A DNA stretch of 62,403 nt from Methylocapsa sp. S129 (GTDB lineage Bacteria; Pseudomonadota; Alphaproteobacteria; Rhizobiales; Beijerinckiaceae). The translations under genes were made by a program, and so were the position numbers. The stretch lies in contig NZ_LMUI01000059.1 in assembly GCF_009765995.1 (NCBI RefSeq), forward strand, positions 344,940 through 407,342. The letters run 5' to 3'. Positions 1 through 9,883 of the stretch are shown here, piece by piece (the first letter of the stretch is position 1; the number at the start of each line of letters is the position of its first letter). The notes beneath the pieces were generated by a model, which saw only the letters and a program-made list of their open reading frames with translations, was not told the origin of the DNA and did not search any database.

Positions 1-14
1 AAGGGAATGCTAAA

Positions 15-1016
15 ATGCTTAAAGTCGGTCTCCTTGGCGCCGGTCGCATCGGCAAGGTTCACGCCAAGGCGATTTCCTCGCATCCGGAAAGCCGTCTCGT
101 CGCGGTGTCTGACGTCGACATGGGCGCCGCTGAAGCGCTCGCGGCGCAATATGGCGCGGAGCCGCGCAGCAACGAAGCCATCCTCTCCGACCCGTCCATC
201 GACGCTGTCCTAGTCGCTACCTCGACCAACACGCATTCCGATTTCATTGAGGCTGCGACCCGAACCGGGAAGGCCGTGCTCTGCGAAAAACCCGTCGACC
301 TCAGTCTCGCGCGAGCAAAGGCGTGTCAGAAGGCCGCCGCCGCGACCAGGCGCCCGGTGATGATCGGGTTCAACCGCCGCTTTGATGTGAATTTCGCCGC
401 CCTCAAGGCCGCTTCCGACCGCGGCGAAATCGGCAAGAGCGAGCTTCTGTCGATCACGTCTTTCGATCCCGCACCGCCACCGATCTCCTACGTGAAAGTA
501 TCGGGCGGGCTGTTCCGCGACATGATGATCCACGACTTCGACATGGCGTGTTGGATCATGGGAGCGACGCCGCAAAAGGTGACTGCGATCGGTTCGTCGA
601 TCGTGAATCCCGAGATTGGCGCCGCAGGCGACGTCGACACAGCGGTCGTCACTTTGCATTTCGCCGCCGGTCGCATCGCCGTCATCAAGAACAGCCGGCG
701 CGCGGTTTACGGCTACGATCAACGCGTCGAATTGCTCGGCTCAGAGGGCCTGCTCTCGGCGGGCAACGTGATTGAAAACACCGTCGTCAAGGCGACGACG
801 GCCGGCGTCGTCAGCGCCAAGCCGGAATTCTTCTTCCTGGAACGCTACATGCGCGCCTATGCCGCCGAATGGGCGGCGTTCGTTGAAGCTGTCACGAAAG
901 GGACGGCTCTGCCAGTGACGCTCGACGACGGCGTCAACGCGCTCGCGATCGCGGAGGCGGCGACCCGCTCCGCGAAGACGGGAGCGACTGTCGATATGGC
1001 CACGGTCATGGGCTGA
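15..1016 (+). CDS. iolG: Inositol 2-dehydrogenase (Gfo/Idh/MocA family)
   Basis: This 333-residue cytoplasmic enzyme would oxidise myo-inositol at C2 to scyllo-inosose with NAD+. The sequence shows the Rossmann motif GAGRIG (residues 8-13), the EKP motif (91-93) whose Lys is catalytic in the family, and IHDFDMACW (171-179) with the Asp/His of the active site. The later YGYDQRVE and FFLERY stretches are typical of inositol dehydrogenases. The start is preceded by AGGGA at about 8 bases. The gene is convergent with the GreA-like gene and lies beyond the FrcB-type sugar operon; upstream genes are outside the window. Another Gfo/Idh sugar substrate is possible, but the match to inositol dehydrogenase is good over the whole length. 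Confidence 0.85.
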   Translation: MLKVGLLGAGRIGKVHAKAISSHPESRLVAVSDVDMGAAEALAAQYGAEPRSNEAILSDPSIDAVLVATSTNTHSDFIEAATRTGKAVLCEKPVDLSLARAKACQKAAAATRRPVMIGFNRRFDVNFAALKAASDRGEIGKSELLSITSFDPAPPPISYVKVSGGLFRDMMIHDFDMACWIMGATPQKVTAIGSSIVNPEIGAAGDVDTAVVTLHFAAGRIAVIKNSRRAVYGYDQRVELLGSEGLLSAGNVIENTVVKATTAGVVSAKPEFFFLERYMRAYAAEWAAFVEAVTKGTALPVTLDDGVNALAIAEAATRSAKTGATVDMATVMG

Positions 1017-1480
1017 GCACCCTTTCCGCTGGCGTCGTGATATTCAAGAAGGACCCTGGCGCTGCTCGGCGCCGGAATCTAAATTCTTGGGCAGTTCTTT
1101 CGTGCGGACTATCCCCGTCTCCGGGGCAAGCGCCTCCGCGCGTTCTCTGAGGGACGGCTTCAGGCCGCCGGCCAACCAAACTCGCTCGGCGCGGTCACGA
1201 TCACGCTTCCGCATCCTGCTGCTGAAGGCGCAGACGATCGCGCGCAGCGACCGCACCCAAGGGAATCGGCGACACAAAGTTCGCAGTTTCGTTCAGCCCG
1301 GGAGAGCCAATTCGGAATGAAACGGCGAACGCCGTTTGCGCGAAGTTCCACTCCAGTGTCTCCGCCGAACTTGGTGACCATGTCGATATGCATGATCTCG
1401 CACATGGCTCGCTCTTCATGATCGACCCTGATCCTAACCGAGGAAGAACATAATTCGGCTCGCCGCCTTGGGAATCTGCC
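1017..1480. other. Intergenic region with no recognisable gene
   Basis: This 464-base gap lies between the convergent iolG and GreA-like genes. Open frames of about 80 codons exist on both strands but none resembles a family I know, none has a good Shine-Dalgarno sequence, and they overlap each other. I see no terminator hairpin with a T tract. It may hold decayed coding sequence. Confidence 0.4.
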
Positions 1481-1966
1481 CTATTCTGCGATGGCGAGAA
1501 CCTCGATCTCGCCATCGCCCAAAACGACGACATCACCGACAGCCTTGCCGATGAGCGCGCGCGCCACGGGGGAGACGTAGGAGATTGATCCATTCCGAGG
1601 ATCTGCTTCGTCTTCACCCACAATTCTGAAAACCTGGCGCCGGCCGTCGTCGCGACTGAACGTAACGCGGTTTCCAAAAGCAACGGTGTCGCCCAATGCC
1701 GGCGGCGCGACGAGCTGAGCGCTCCGCAGACGCTCGGCAAAATACCTCAGATCCCAATAAGCGGGCGCGGCGGCGCGGCGACGTTCGTTCACGTCCTCAA
1801 TCTGCTGCGCGGCGTCGTAGGCGGCACGAGCTTCTGTCATCGCCGCGCCCAGCGCTCTTAATCCGGACGCCGTCACCAAATTAGGATGTGGCGAGACAGG
1901 TCGATCGGGAAGTCCGACCTCCGCGGCGGTTTCGGCGCTCTCCTCCCGAGTAAAGGCGACGCTCAT
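1481..1966 (-). CDS. GreA/GreB-family transcript cleavage factor-like protein
   Basis: This protein of 161 residues has the C-terminal GreA/GreB FKBP-like domain: the stretch FRIVGEDEADPRNGSISYVS followed by SPVARALIGKAVGDVV is characteristic. Family members bind the secondary channel of RNA polymerase and stimulate cleavage of backtracked RNA, or (Rnk type) act as regulators. The N-terminal half has a helical region with acidic residues but is less like true GreA, so it may be a paralogue and not the main GreA. The ATG at 1966 is preferred over an upstream in-frame ATG because the sequence from MSVAFTREES onward looks like the true N-terminus. It stands alone, downstream of the GH32 gene on the same strand with a 220-base gap. 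Confidence 0.7.
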   Translation of the reverse strand: MSVAFTREESAETAAEVGLPDRPVSPHPNLVTASGLRALGAAMTEARAAYDAAQQIEDVNERRRAAAPAYWDLRYFAERLRSAQLVAPPALGDTVAFGNRVTFSRDDGRRQVFRIVGEDEADPRNGSISYVSPVARALIGKAVGDVVVLGDGEIEVLAIAE

Positions 1967-2189
1967 TGCTTCTCTCTCTTCTTGATCCAATCCAATACCC
2001 GCTCACAGCACAGGGGCGGGATCAAGGCTAAGGCCGTTAAGAACGCTCGACGCTTTGGCCAACCTGGCGCAATAATCTTCTTCACAACTCTCTGCGAACT
2101 GCTTCCCCGGTGCTTCCGCGAGAATTTCACGGATAGCCATATCGATCGGACCGTGCTTCGACGGCTTGTGCCCGACGAGCCTCTGCAGT

Positions 2190-3665
2190 TTAGTTTTGAT
2201 ACTGAACGGAAATATCGGTGAACTCCATCGACCCGCCCTCGACGAAAACTCCAATTCGCTGCCGAGCGCCGGAGTAGATGCGATAGCTTAGCGCGACTCG
2301 CCGATCTACGAAGATCTCGACGACGCTGCCAGTCGCCAGCAATTGGAACTCCGGACCCGATCCGTCGGAACGCCACTCGAAGGGATGTTCCACAAGACGC
2401 GGGCCGTCGACTTCGCGCGTCTCGCCCGAGCGGTCAACGAGATCCGCCCAGAACGAGTCGAGCGGCGCCGGCCAACGCGTCAGAGACACCGAGCGCCGCG
2501 CGGAATCGAACACCACCGCGAAAGCCGTGAGGTCGTCATCGGGGCGCAGCAGCAGCCCGAATCGCGCCGGAGCAGGATGAAAATGGAAGCGTCCCGACAG
2601 AAGATAGTCCTCGCGATCGAGTTCGAAGACCTCCCAAGCGAACCCTCCGTTTGACTCTAACTTCAGCGACTTCCGACGAGGCGCTTCAGTCCCTTGACGG
2701 GATAGGCTCACGACTTTGAGCGATTGACGGGGGCCGAACGCATTTGCGACCTCGTCCGCCAGCCTCATCGTCAAAGCGCCGGACGGCGTCGATGCAAGCA
2801 ACCTCGGCGCGGCGAAATCGCCGCCCCACAGCCATTCGCCTGTATCGACGTCGCCGGCGCGATCATGCACCCACCCGAAAAAGACGCGGCCTTCGCCATA
2901 GGGAGCGGATTTAGCGGCGTACCAGCGGCGGCCATCGAAGGCCTCGCGACTTGGAATGCGCCACGGCCCGCGCGGATTCTCCGACACGCGGCAGATGGTC
3001 GCGGCATCCTCGGAATAGCGCGAATAAACAAGATGCCAGTGGTCGTTCAATTGGAAGAGTTCCGGGCACTCCGGACAGAAGATGCTCATCGGGGCGTAGA
3101 AGGGCATCGGCTCAACCGACCAGGTCTTGAGATCGCTGGACGTCGCGAGCGCGATGCAACCGCGACGCCATTTCGGCCCATTGCGCAGCCGCGCGGCGAT
3201 CAGCATCCAAAAGACCTGCTCCGCCTCATTCCACATCACGAACGGATCGCGCCAATCGATCGCTTCATATTCGGCGGTCGGAGAAAGGATCGGGTTCGCC
3301 GCGTCCTTCTCGAAGTGGACGAGGTCGCGACTGGTCGCATGGCAAATGGTCTGCGGATGCTTCGCGCCCAGCTTGTGGCCGGTGTAGAAGAGATGAAAGA
3401 CGCCGCCGCTTTCGATCACCGAGCCGGTCCAGGCGCCATCGGCGTCGGGCGCGCCTCCCTCGCCTGGAGCCAGCGCCGCCGGAAGCTCTTCCCATTCGAC
3501 CAGGTCCTTCGAGCAGGCATGACGCCAGGTCGTGCGCACGCGCTCAGGATATTTGACCGTGTTCGCCGGCGAAGCGAGGTGGAAGAGATGAACGACGCCC
3601 TGATGCGCGAATGGTATCGCGTCGCCCGCGGCGACGCCGTCCTTCGGCCGTCTGTAGATCGACAT
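2190..3665 (-). CDS. Intracellular glycoside hydrolase family 32-like beta-fructosidase
   Basis: This 491-residue protein fits GH32 in order and length: an N-terminal five-bladed propeller and a C-terminal beta-sandwich (from about residue 340, ending in VEIFVDRRVALSYRIY). The probable nucleophile is Asp15 in AGDAIPF, in the place of the WMNDPNG motif, which is otherwise not conserved. The RDP motif is at 139-141 (WRDPFV) and the acid/base motif is Glu199-Cys200-Pro201 (PECPELF). There is no signal peptide, so it would cleave imported fructosides in the cytoplasm. A strong AGGGAGG lies about 8 bases before the ATG. It is the last gene of the operon that runs from the LacI regulator at 9866. 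The weak first motif leaves the exact substrate open. Confidence 0.8.
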   Translation of the reverse strand: MSIYRRPKDGVAAGDAIPFAHQGVVHLFHLASPANTVKYPERVRTTWRHACSKDLVEWEELPAALAPGEGGAPDADGAWTGSVIESGGVFHLFYTGHKLGAKHPQTICHATSRDLVHFEKDAANPILSPTAEYEAIDWRDPFVMWNEAEQVFWMLIAARLRNGPKWRRGCIALATSSDLKTWSVEPMPFYAPMSIFCPECPELFQLNDHWHLVYSRYSEDAATICRVSENPRGPWRIPSREAFDGRRWYAAKSAPYGEGRVFFGWVHDRAGDVDTGEWLWGGDFAAPRLLASTPSGALTMRLADEVANAFGPRQSLKVVSLSRQGTEAPRRKSLKLESNGGFAWEVFELDREDYLLSGRFHFHPAPARFGLLLRPDDDLTAFAVVFDSARRSVSLTRWPAPLDSFWADLVDRSGETREVDGPRLVEHPFEWRSDGSGPEFQLLATGSVVEIFVDRRVALSYRIYSGARQRIGVFVEGGSMEFTDISVQYQN

Positions 3666-3720
3666 TGCCCGTTCCTCCCTCGCAATGGTCTTGACTTTCC
3701 GCGCGGCGCCGGGCGCCCAG

Positions 3721-4599
3721 TCAGGCGACCGCCGCCTCTAGTTGCGCCGCGATATACGCTCGCGCATGGCTGGCGATGCCGCCGCCGTCGGTCCACAGAT
3801 CTCGCCAGATCGCGAGGTCGTTGGACAGACCCTGAGCGACCACCGTCGAGGAGAAGGATTCGAATGTGATCGGCCCTTTAAAACGAACGTCGGCGAGCGC
3901 ATGGAAAAGCGAGGCGAAATCGATGTGACCCGACCCCAGCAGTCCGCGATGATTTTCTCCCACATGGACATAGCCCAACCGCGCTCCCGTCTCACGGATG
4001 GGGCGCGCGAAGTCGTCCTCCTCGATGTTCATGTGGTAGGCGTCGAGATGAATGAAGACATTGTCGCTGCCGATGTCGTCGGCGAGCGCAATCGCCTGAC
4101 GCGCAGTATTGACGACATTCGTCTCGTAGCGGTTGCATACCTCGAGACCGAGCGCGACGCCGAGCCGCTGCGCCTCTTCGGCGAGACTCCGCAGGACAGC
4201 GACGGCGTTTTGCCGCCCGCGCTCGGTTACCGGCCGCCCATATTTGCCAAGCGCGCTATAGAGGGCGCCCGTCAAAATGCGCGCGCCGAGGCCGGCGGTC
4301 GCCACGAGCGAATCATGGAGCAACTTCGCGCCGCGCTCGACGACAACCCTATCCTCACTCGATACGTCAGCGTCGAACGCCAACCCACGCGAGCACGCGA
4401 CTTGAAGGCCATGCCGTTTCATGACGTCTCGCGCATGCGGGACGTCGAGATTGGCAAGATCGTGCAGCGAGAGTTCGAGCAGGTCGAAGCCTGCTTCCGA
4501 TGAGCGCTTGGCCGCGATCTCGATCGATTCGCGCGACGTATCGCCCGCCCACACCAACGCATGGACGCCTACCAGATTGCCGCCGGACTTCTTGTTCAT
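3721..4599 (-). CDS. Ketose 3-epimerase (D-psicose/D-tagatose 3-epimerase family)
   Basis: This 292-residue TIM-barrel protein would interconvert ketohexoses at C3, for example D-psicose (allulose) and D-fructose. The four metal ligands and catalytic residues are visible: Glu153 (LEVCNRYET), Asp186 (HLDAYHM), His212 (VHVGENHRG) and Glu247 (FESFS). Their spacing is the same as in Agrobacterium D-psicose 3-epimerase (Glu152, Asp185, His211, Glu246). The ATG at 4599 (MNKKSGGN) is chosen over one ten codons upstream because homologous sequence begins there. It lies between the nucleoside hydrolase and the GH32 gene on the same strand. With a fructosidase next door and a FrcB-like transporter, a role in feeding rare ketoses into fructose metabolism is a fair inference. 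Confidence 0.85.
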   Translation of the reverse strand: MNKKSGGNLVGVHALVWAGDTSRESIEIAAKRSSEAGFDLLELSLHDLANLDVPHARDVMKRHGLQVACSRGLAFDADVSSEDRVVVERGAKLLHDSLVATAGLGARILTGALYSALGKYGRPVTERGRQNAVAVLRSLAEEAQRLGVALGLEVCNRYETNVVNTARQAIALADDIGSDNVFIHLDAYHMNIEEDDFARPIRETGARLGYVHVGENHRGLLGSGHIDFASLFHALADVRFKGPITFESFSSTVVAQGLSNDLAIWRDLWTDGGGIASHARAYIAAQLEAAVA

Positions 4600-4640
4600 G
4601 CTCCGCCTTTCACACTCATCGCCTGTCACACGGCGCTAGT

Positions 4641-5624
4641 TCACGCGGCGAGGATTGTCTTGACGATGTCCCCAACCACCTTCTCGCCGTCTACGCCGAC
4701 GCAAACACGCATGTTCGCTTTGCCGCCGGGCCTCATCACGGTCTGCCCGAGACCGGGCCCTGGCTCCAAATTCACGGAAACCGACAGGTCCTGAAAGGAT
4801 GCGACGCCTGGATCGGCGGCGACCGCCACCGCCAAAGGATCGTAAAGCACGCAACCGTCGCCCCAATCGAACATCGGCGCATCGAGATAGGTCATGCACA
4901 CCTCGCGGAAGATCGGGGCGAGCAGCGCGGATTTCGGATCCACCGCGCGGATGGCGCTCTCGCGCAACATGAGGCCGGTGGTCGGATTGGTGACGTCGAG
5001 ACTGACCATGGTGAGCTCGACGCCGGAACGGAAGACGATGTCCGCCGCCTGCGGATCGAACCAGATGTTGCATTCGGCGAGCGGGGTGATGTTCCCCTTC
5101 CCGTAGCGCTGCTCAAGACCGAGGCCGCCGCCCATGAACACGACGGCGCCGATGTCCTTACGTAGCCGCGGCGCCTTCTCGAGAGCGAGCGCCAGATTGG
5201 TTTGCGCGCCGATCGCGACGATGGTCACCTCGCCGGGATGGGCCGAGACTGTTTCGATGATGAAATCGACCGCGCTGAGGATTGTGCGCGGATTGACGAT
5301 TTCGGGCAGTTGGACGCGGCCGGGTCGGCCGCGCGCGCCCGCATAAGCGTCCTTCAACGGCTGCGGCAGTTCGCCATTCATCCGCGTTCCCATTCCGATC
5401 GCGACCGGAACGTCCTCGCGCCCCGCCGCGCGCAGCACCGCCGCCGCGCATCGCGCGCCCAGCGCTGGCGGACAATTTCCGAATATGGTCGTTACGCCCA
5501 GCAGCTCAAGGCGCGGGTCCTGCAAGGCGAGCATCAGAGCGAGCGGATCGTCGGCATCCGTGCCGGGAATGCCGACCGCCGGATCCGTGTCGAGGATGAT
5601 CTTGCGACGATGAGACGCGCCCAT
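4641..5624 (-). CDS. Nucleoside hydrolase of the inosine-uridine family
   Basis: This 327-residue protein would hydrolyse the N-glycosidic bond of ribonucleosides with a bound Ca2+. The metal-binding cluster is present as DTDPAVG at 12-18 and DADD at 23-26, a spaced variant seen in part of the family, and an FMGGG loop and NIWFDPQAAD also fit. Near the C-terminus, the place where the family has His-Asp reads LYDPLAVA, so the Asp ligand is kept but the His that protonates the leaving group is Tyr. It starts one base after the stop of the ABC ATPase gene and is therefore in the same operon. A nucleoside hydrolase inside a fructose-type operon is unusual; ribose release from a nucleoside, or an N-glycosylated ketose, could be the substrate. 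Confidence 0.85.
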   Translation of the reverse strand: MGASHRRKIILDTDPAVGIPGTDADDPLALMLALQDPRLELLGVTTIFGNCPPALGARCAAAVLRAAGREDVPVAIGMGTRMNGELPQPLKDAYAGARGRPGRVQLPEIVNPRTILSAVDFIIETVSAHPGEVTIVAIGAQTNLALALEKAPRLRKDIGAVVFMGGGLGLEQRYGKGNITPLAECNIWFDPQAADIVFRSGVELTMVSLDVTNPTTGLMLRESAIRAVDPKSALLAPIFREVCMTYLDAPMFDWGDGCVLYDPLAVAVAADPGVASFQDLSVSVNLEPGPGLGQTVMRPGGKANMRVCVGVDGEKVVGDIVKTILAA

Positions 5625-5625
5625 C

Positions 5626-6473
<848 letters not shown>

Positions 6474-6477
<4 letters not shown>

Positions 6478-7511
6478 CGTTGCGCCTTTACGCCGCGAAT
6501 CCATTGGTCGAGCGAGACCGCGGCGATGATGAGCAGGCCGATGGCCAGCGTTTGGTAGAGGACGTCAAAGCGCGCGAGCGCCAGACCGTTGCGGAAGACG
6601 CCAACGATCACCGCGCCGAGGAACGTTCCCAGAAGGCTGCCGCGGCCGCCAAACAGGCTGGCGCCGCCGATCACCACCGCGGTGACCGAGTCGAGATTGG
6701 CGTCAACCGCCGAGCTCGTCGTCGCCGCGCCGACGCGCCCTATGAGCACCCACGCGCTCAGCGCGACGATCACCCCGGTGAGCGTGTACACGCTCAGCAG
6801 CAACCGTTTGACCTGAATGCCGGCGAGCCGCGCAGCGGACGAGTCGTCGCCAACCGCATAGACATGACGCCCCCATGCGGTCTGCGACAATGCGAAGCCG
6901 ACCGCGAGATACATTGCGATGACCAACACGGCGCCGACCGTGAATTGGAACGGACCGACCGGAAAGGAAAGATTGGTTGCGACCAGGAAGGGACCGAGGT
7001 CGGCTCCGGGAATCGAGCGCCCGCCGCTCATCAGGAGCGCAATGGCGATGAAGACGTTGAGCGATCCTAAAGTCACGATAAAGGGCGGCAACCGCACCTG
7101 AGCGACGAGCACGCCGTTGAGAAAGCCTGCGAACCCGCCAACGCCGATGCCGATTCCCAACGACAGCCAGCCCGGGACGCCAGCTTTGCCAGCGAGAACG
7201 CCGATAACCATCGTCACGAGCAGCATCATCGCGCCGACTGACAAGTCGATGCCGGCGGTGAGGATGATCAGCGTCTGCCCAATCGCCAGCGAGCCGACGA
7301 CCGACACCTGCTGAAGGATCAGCGACAGGTTGGACGGTTGGAGAAAGCGTGAACTCGCGAAGGAGAATGTCACCAACGCGGCCAGCAACACGCAGAGCGG
7401 GCTGATTTCCGGATGCCGATGCAGCGCGCGTTGGATGCGCTGCATCGTCGTAAGCTCCCGCCGCCGAAAGATTTCGGCGGCGGTCATTGGCGTGATTCTT
7501 GATTCACTCAT
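6474..7511 (-). CDS. Sugar ABC transporter permease, FrcC-like
   Basis: This 345-residue inner-membrane protein belongs to the branched-chain/ribose permease family (BPD_transp_2). It has about eight to ten hydrophobic segments and the family stretch ILTAGIDLSVGAMM, plus VIGGASLFGGRGS near the C-terminus. The N-terminal 40 residues are hydrophilic and lie in the cytoplasm. It ends in a 4-base overlap with the ATPase gene and starts 28 bases after the binding-protein gene. Confidence 0.88.
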
Positions 7512-7539
7512 TGGCGATCAGCCTCAAATGGGACTCGCG

Positions 7540-8589
7540 TCACCAGCAAAGCTCCGCGCCTTTCTTGGAGTCGATGCTCTTCATCTCCGCGACGGGCTTG
7601 TCGGTGACCAGCGTGATGCCGGTGTTGACGAAGTCAACGCCTTTCGAATTGACCGGCTCGGCGTGATTGCGGATGTGGTCGATGACCGCCTTGACGCCGA
7701 AGCGACCCATCGCGCTCGGATATTGCTGGGAGAGCGCGCCAAAGTCGCCCGAGGCGACCGCCTTCACGCCCCTGCAACTGCCGTCGATCGAGACGACGAG
7801 CGCATCCTTGATCCCGGCCGCCTTCAGCGCCTGTACGGCGCCGACGCCGGAAGTTTCATTGGCGCTGAACACGACGTTGATCTTCGGATTGATGGACAGG
7901 CAATTCTCCATCACGGTGCGGCCGCCATCCTCCGCGCCATTGGTCGCGCCATTGCAGATTATTTCGTAATCGCCGCCTGAATATTTGCCGGTCTTGTCCT
8001 CGCGGCCGTTGACCTGCGGATCCTTGGTCTTGACGCCCATCCCATTCAGAAAGCCGTGGTCGCGCTGCCAGTCGATCGAGACGACCTTGTCGGCGAACAG
8101 GTCGAGCATGGCGATCGTCGCCTTCTTGCCGCCCAGCGTGGCCGCGGTCCATTTGCCAATCAACTGACCCGCCTCGTAATTGTCGGAAGCCAGAGTTGCG
8201 GCGACGAGTTTGGTCGGCGAGAACGGCGTGTCGAGCGCCAGCACATAGAGACCAGCCGCCTGCGCCTTCTTGACCGCTTCGTTCACCGCCGGGCCGTTAT
8301 TGGCGATGAGGATCGCGTCGTCGCCTCGCGAGACCGCATATTCAATCGCCTGGATCTGGCCGTCGGCGTCGCTCTGGTCACGTCCGGCCGCGACGGTGAT
8401 TTCGACATTCTGGCCTTTGGCGGCCTCCTTGGCGCCTTCGACCATCGCGGTCCAGAAGTGGTTGTCCGGATCCTTGGTGATCAATGTGATGTGGATTGTC
8501 TTGTCCGTCGCCGACGCGCCATTGGCGAACAGCAACGCCGCGGCCACGACGGCCGACGAGATAATTCCTAGACGATTCATGGCTTTCAT
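7540..8589 (-). CDS. Periplasmic sugar-binding protein, FrcB-like
   Basis: This protein of about 349 residues is the solute receptor of the transporter. A signal peptide is clear (MKAMNRLGIISSAVV, hydrophobic core, cleavage near GASA). The mature protein has the type I periplasmic fold, with ITLITKDPDNHFW at the first strand and VVSIDGSCRGV in the second lobe. Its C-terminus, GITLVTDKPVAEM ending in a Cys-Trp, resembles the fructose receptor FrcB. Three in-frame ATGs lie close together (8595, 8589, 8580); the one at 8589 has the best spacing (6 bases) from the Shine-Dalgarno AAGGGAGG. The leader carries two overlapping inverted repeats described separately. Confidence 0.87.
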   Translation of the reverse strand: MKAMNRLGIISSAVVAAALLFANGASATDKTIHITLITKDPDNHFWTAMVEGAKEAAKGQNVEITVAAGRDQSDADGQIQAIEYAVSRGDDAILIANNGPAVNEAVKKAQAAGLYVLALDTPFSPTKLVAATLASDNYEAGQLIGKWTAATLGGKKATIAMLDLFADKVVSIDWQRDHGFLNGMGVKTKDPQVNGREDKTGKYSGGDYEIICNGATNGAEDGGRTVMENCLSINPKINVVFSANETSGVGAVQALKAAGIKDALVVSIDGSCRGVKAVASGDFGALSQQYPSAMGRFGVKAVIDHIRNHAEPVNSKGVDFVNTGITLVTDKPVAEMKSIDSKKGAELCW

Positions 8590-8600
8590 TTTCATCCTCC

Positions 8601-8636
8601 CTTGCAACTTGCGGCCATTGCAAGATCGGCCGCAAG
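8601..8636 (-). promoter_or_regulatory. Leader with two mutually exclusive hairpins before the frcB-like gene
   Basis: On the minus strand, arm CTTGCGGCC (8636-8628) pairs perfectly with GGCCGCAAG (8616-8608), and arm CTTGCAA (8624-8618) pairs perfectly with TTGCAAG (8607-8601). The pairs are interleaved, so only one stem is likely at a time. The last arm runs directly into the Shine-Dalgarno AAGGGAGG of the binding-protein gene. It could be a translational switch or a double operator in DNA. Confidence 0.5.
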
Positions 8637-8792
8637 AAACTCCATCTGGCCCAAGCCTCGTTCGTTTTGCGTTGGCCCTGTCGATTGACAAAGCTGCGCC
8701 GTTCGCGCGGGCGTCGCGCCGCGCGGTTTTGATAGATCGCCTGTTGGTTCATATCCCGGTCGTCGCGCCCAAAGCGGACGCCGACGGCCTAT

Positions 8793-9866
8793 TCAATTGC
8801 TCTTGGCAAGATCGTCGCGGTCTCTCCGAGAAGGGCGTTTGATGTCAATGGTCGTTCCTGGCGGACAGGTCGCGGTCGAGCGTCTACGCTCCAACGTGCA
8901 AGCGAGGCGAATGCCTTCGGGCGGCTCGCTGTCTCCCTCGATGCGTCGTCTGAGAATGCGCCAGGCGCGACGCCCCATTTCCTCCACCGGCTGCCGGATG
9001 GCGGTCAGCGGCGGCGACACCGCGCGCATCCAGGAATAGTCGTCGAAGCCCAGCACGGACACGTCGTCGGGAACGCGTGCATTCCATTGCTGCAACGTGG
9101 CGAGCACGCCAAGGGTGCCGAAATTCGTCAAAGCGAGAAAAGCCGTCGGCCGGCGTCTTTCCGTCGCCAGTTGCTCCAGACGCGCGGCCGCTGACTCGAA
9201 GCTAAATCCGAGCTCAATGAGCGACAGCGGGGCGGAATCGGTTTCGCGAAGGACGGATTCGATTCCCGAACAACGCTCCCGAATATTCTGCAGCCTCATG
9301 CTCGACGCGGCGACGACGATGTCTCGGTGCCCAAGTTCAAAGAGGTGCCTGGCCGCCTGCAAGCCCGCGTCAAAATTGTCGCTGGACACAGCGTCGCCGG
9401 TAAAGTCCTGAGGCACGCGATCGACGACGACGAACGGGAGGCCCGCCTTCTCAAGCAGGCCTCGACTGGGAAACTCATCGCTGGCCGGCACGATCACCAC
9501 GCCTGCCGGTTTCCAGGCGAGCAACGTTCGCAGCCTTGCGGCCTCTTCGCTGTCGTCGTCGCTCGAACTCGCAACGAGGATGTCGAAACTCTCGGCCCTG
9601 GCGGCGGTTTCGATCGCCGCGACGAGCGACGTAAAAAACGGGTTGCTGAGCTCGGGAATGACAATCCCGACCACCCGCCCCTTCCCGCCGCGAAGCTGCG
9701 AGGCCGCGCGATCCGGCTCATAGCCAAGCGCGGCGGCCGCTTCGCGGACCCGTTTTGCGAGCCCCGGCTTCACCGGCCGATTGCCGCTGAATACGTTCGA
9801 AACAGTGCCGGCCGACACGCCCGCGCGTTTGGCAACGTCTTTGATGGACGCCGGCGGGACTTTCAC
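8793..9866 (-). CDS. LacI-family transcriptional regulator
   Basis: This 357-residue repressor has the LacI helix-turn-helix at residues 8-27 (IKDVAKRAGVSAGTVSNVFS), a hinge helix (RAASQLRGGKG) and a periplasmic-binding-protein-like sensor domain (GIVIPELSNPFF, VLGFDDYSWMRAVSPPLTAIRQP). It lies 200 bases upstream of the FrcB-like gene on the same strand and probably controls that operon and itself. Two overlapping palindromes just upstream of its start (9884-9913) are the likely operators. The last 25 residues are basic and extend beyond the usual length. Confidence 0.9.
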   Translation of the reverse strand: MKVPPASIKDVAKRAGVSAGTVSNVFSGNRPVKPGLAKRVREAAAALGYEPDRAASQLRGGKGRVVGIVIPELSNPFFTSLVAAIETAARAESFDILVASSSDDDSEEAARLRTLLAWKPAGVVIVPASDEFPSRGLLEKAGLPFVVVDRVPQDFTGDAVSSDNFDAGLQAARHLFELGHRDIVVAASSMRLQNIRERCSGIESVLRETDSAPLSLIELGFSFESAAARLEQLATERRRPTAFLALTNFGTLGVLATLQQWNARVPDDVSVLGFDDYSWMRAVSPPLTAIRQPVEEMGRRAWRILRRRIEGDSEPPEGIRLACTLERRRSTATCPPGTTIDIKRPSRRDRDDLAKSN

Positions 9867-9883
9867 AAGTTCACTCCCTTTCT

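Noticed and set aside
2003-2140. 45-codon minus-strand frame (MAIREILAEAPGKQF onward) between the GreA-like and GH32 genes
   Set aside because: No ribosome binding site and no recognisable family; kept out of the gene list.
2724-3869. 381-codon plus-strand open frame
   Set aside because: Lies opposite the GH32 and epimerase genes; Arg-rich composition of an antisense frame in GC-rich DNA.
8596-8640. H-type pseudoknot formed by both leader stems together
   Set aside because: No nucleotides remain between the third and fourth arms to cross the 9-bp stem, so both full stems cannot form at once.
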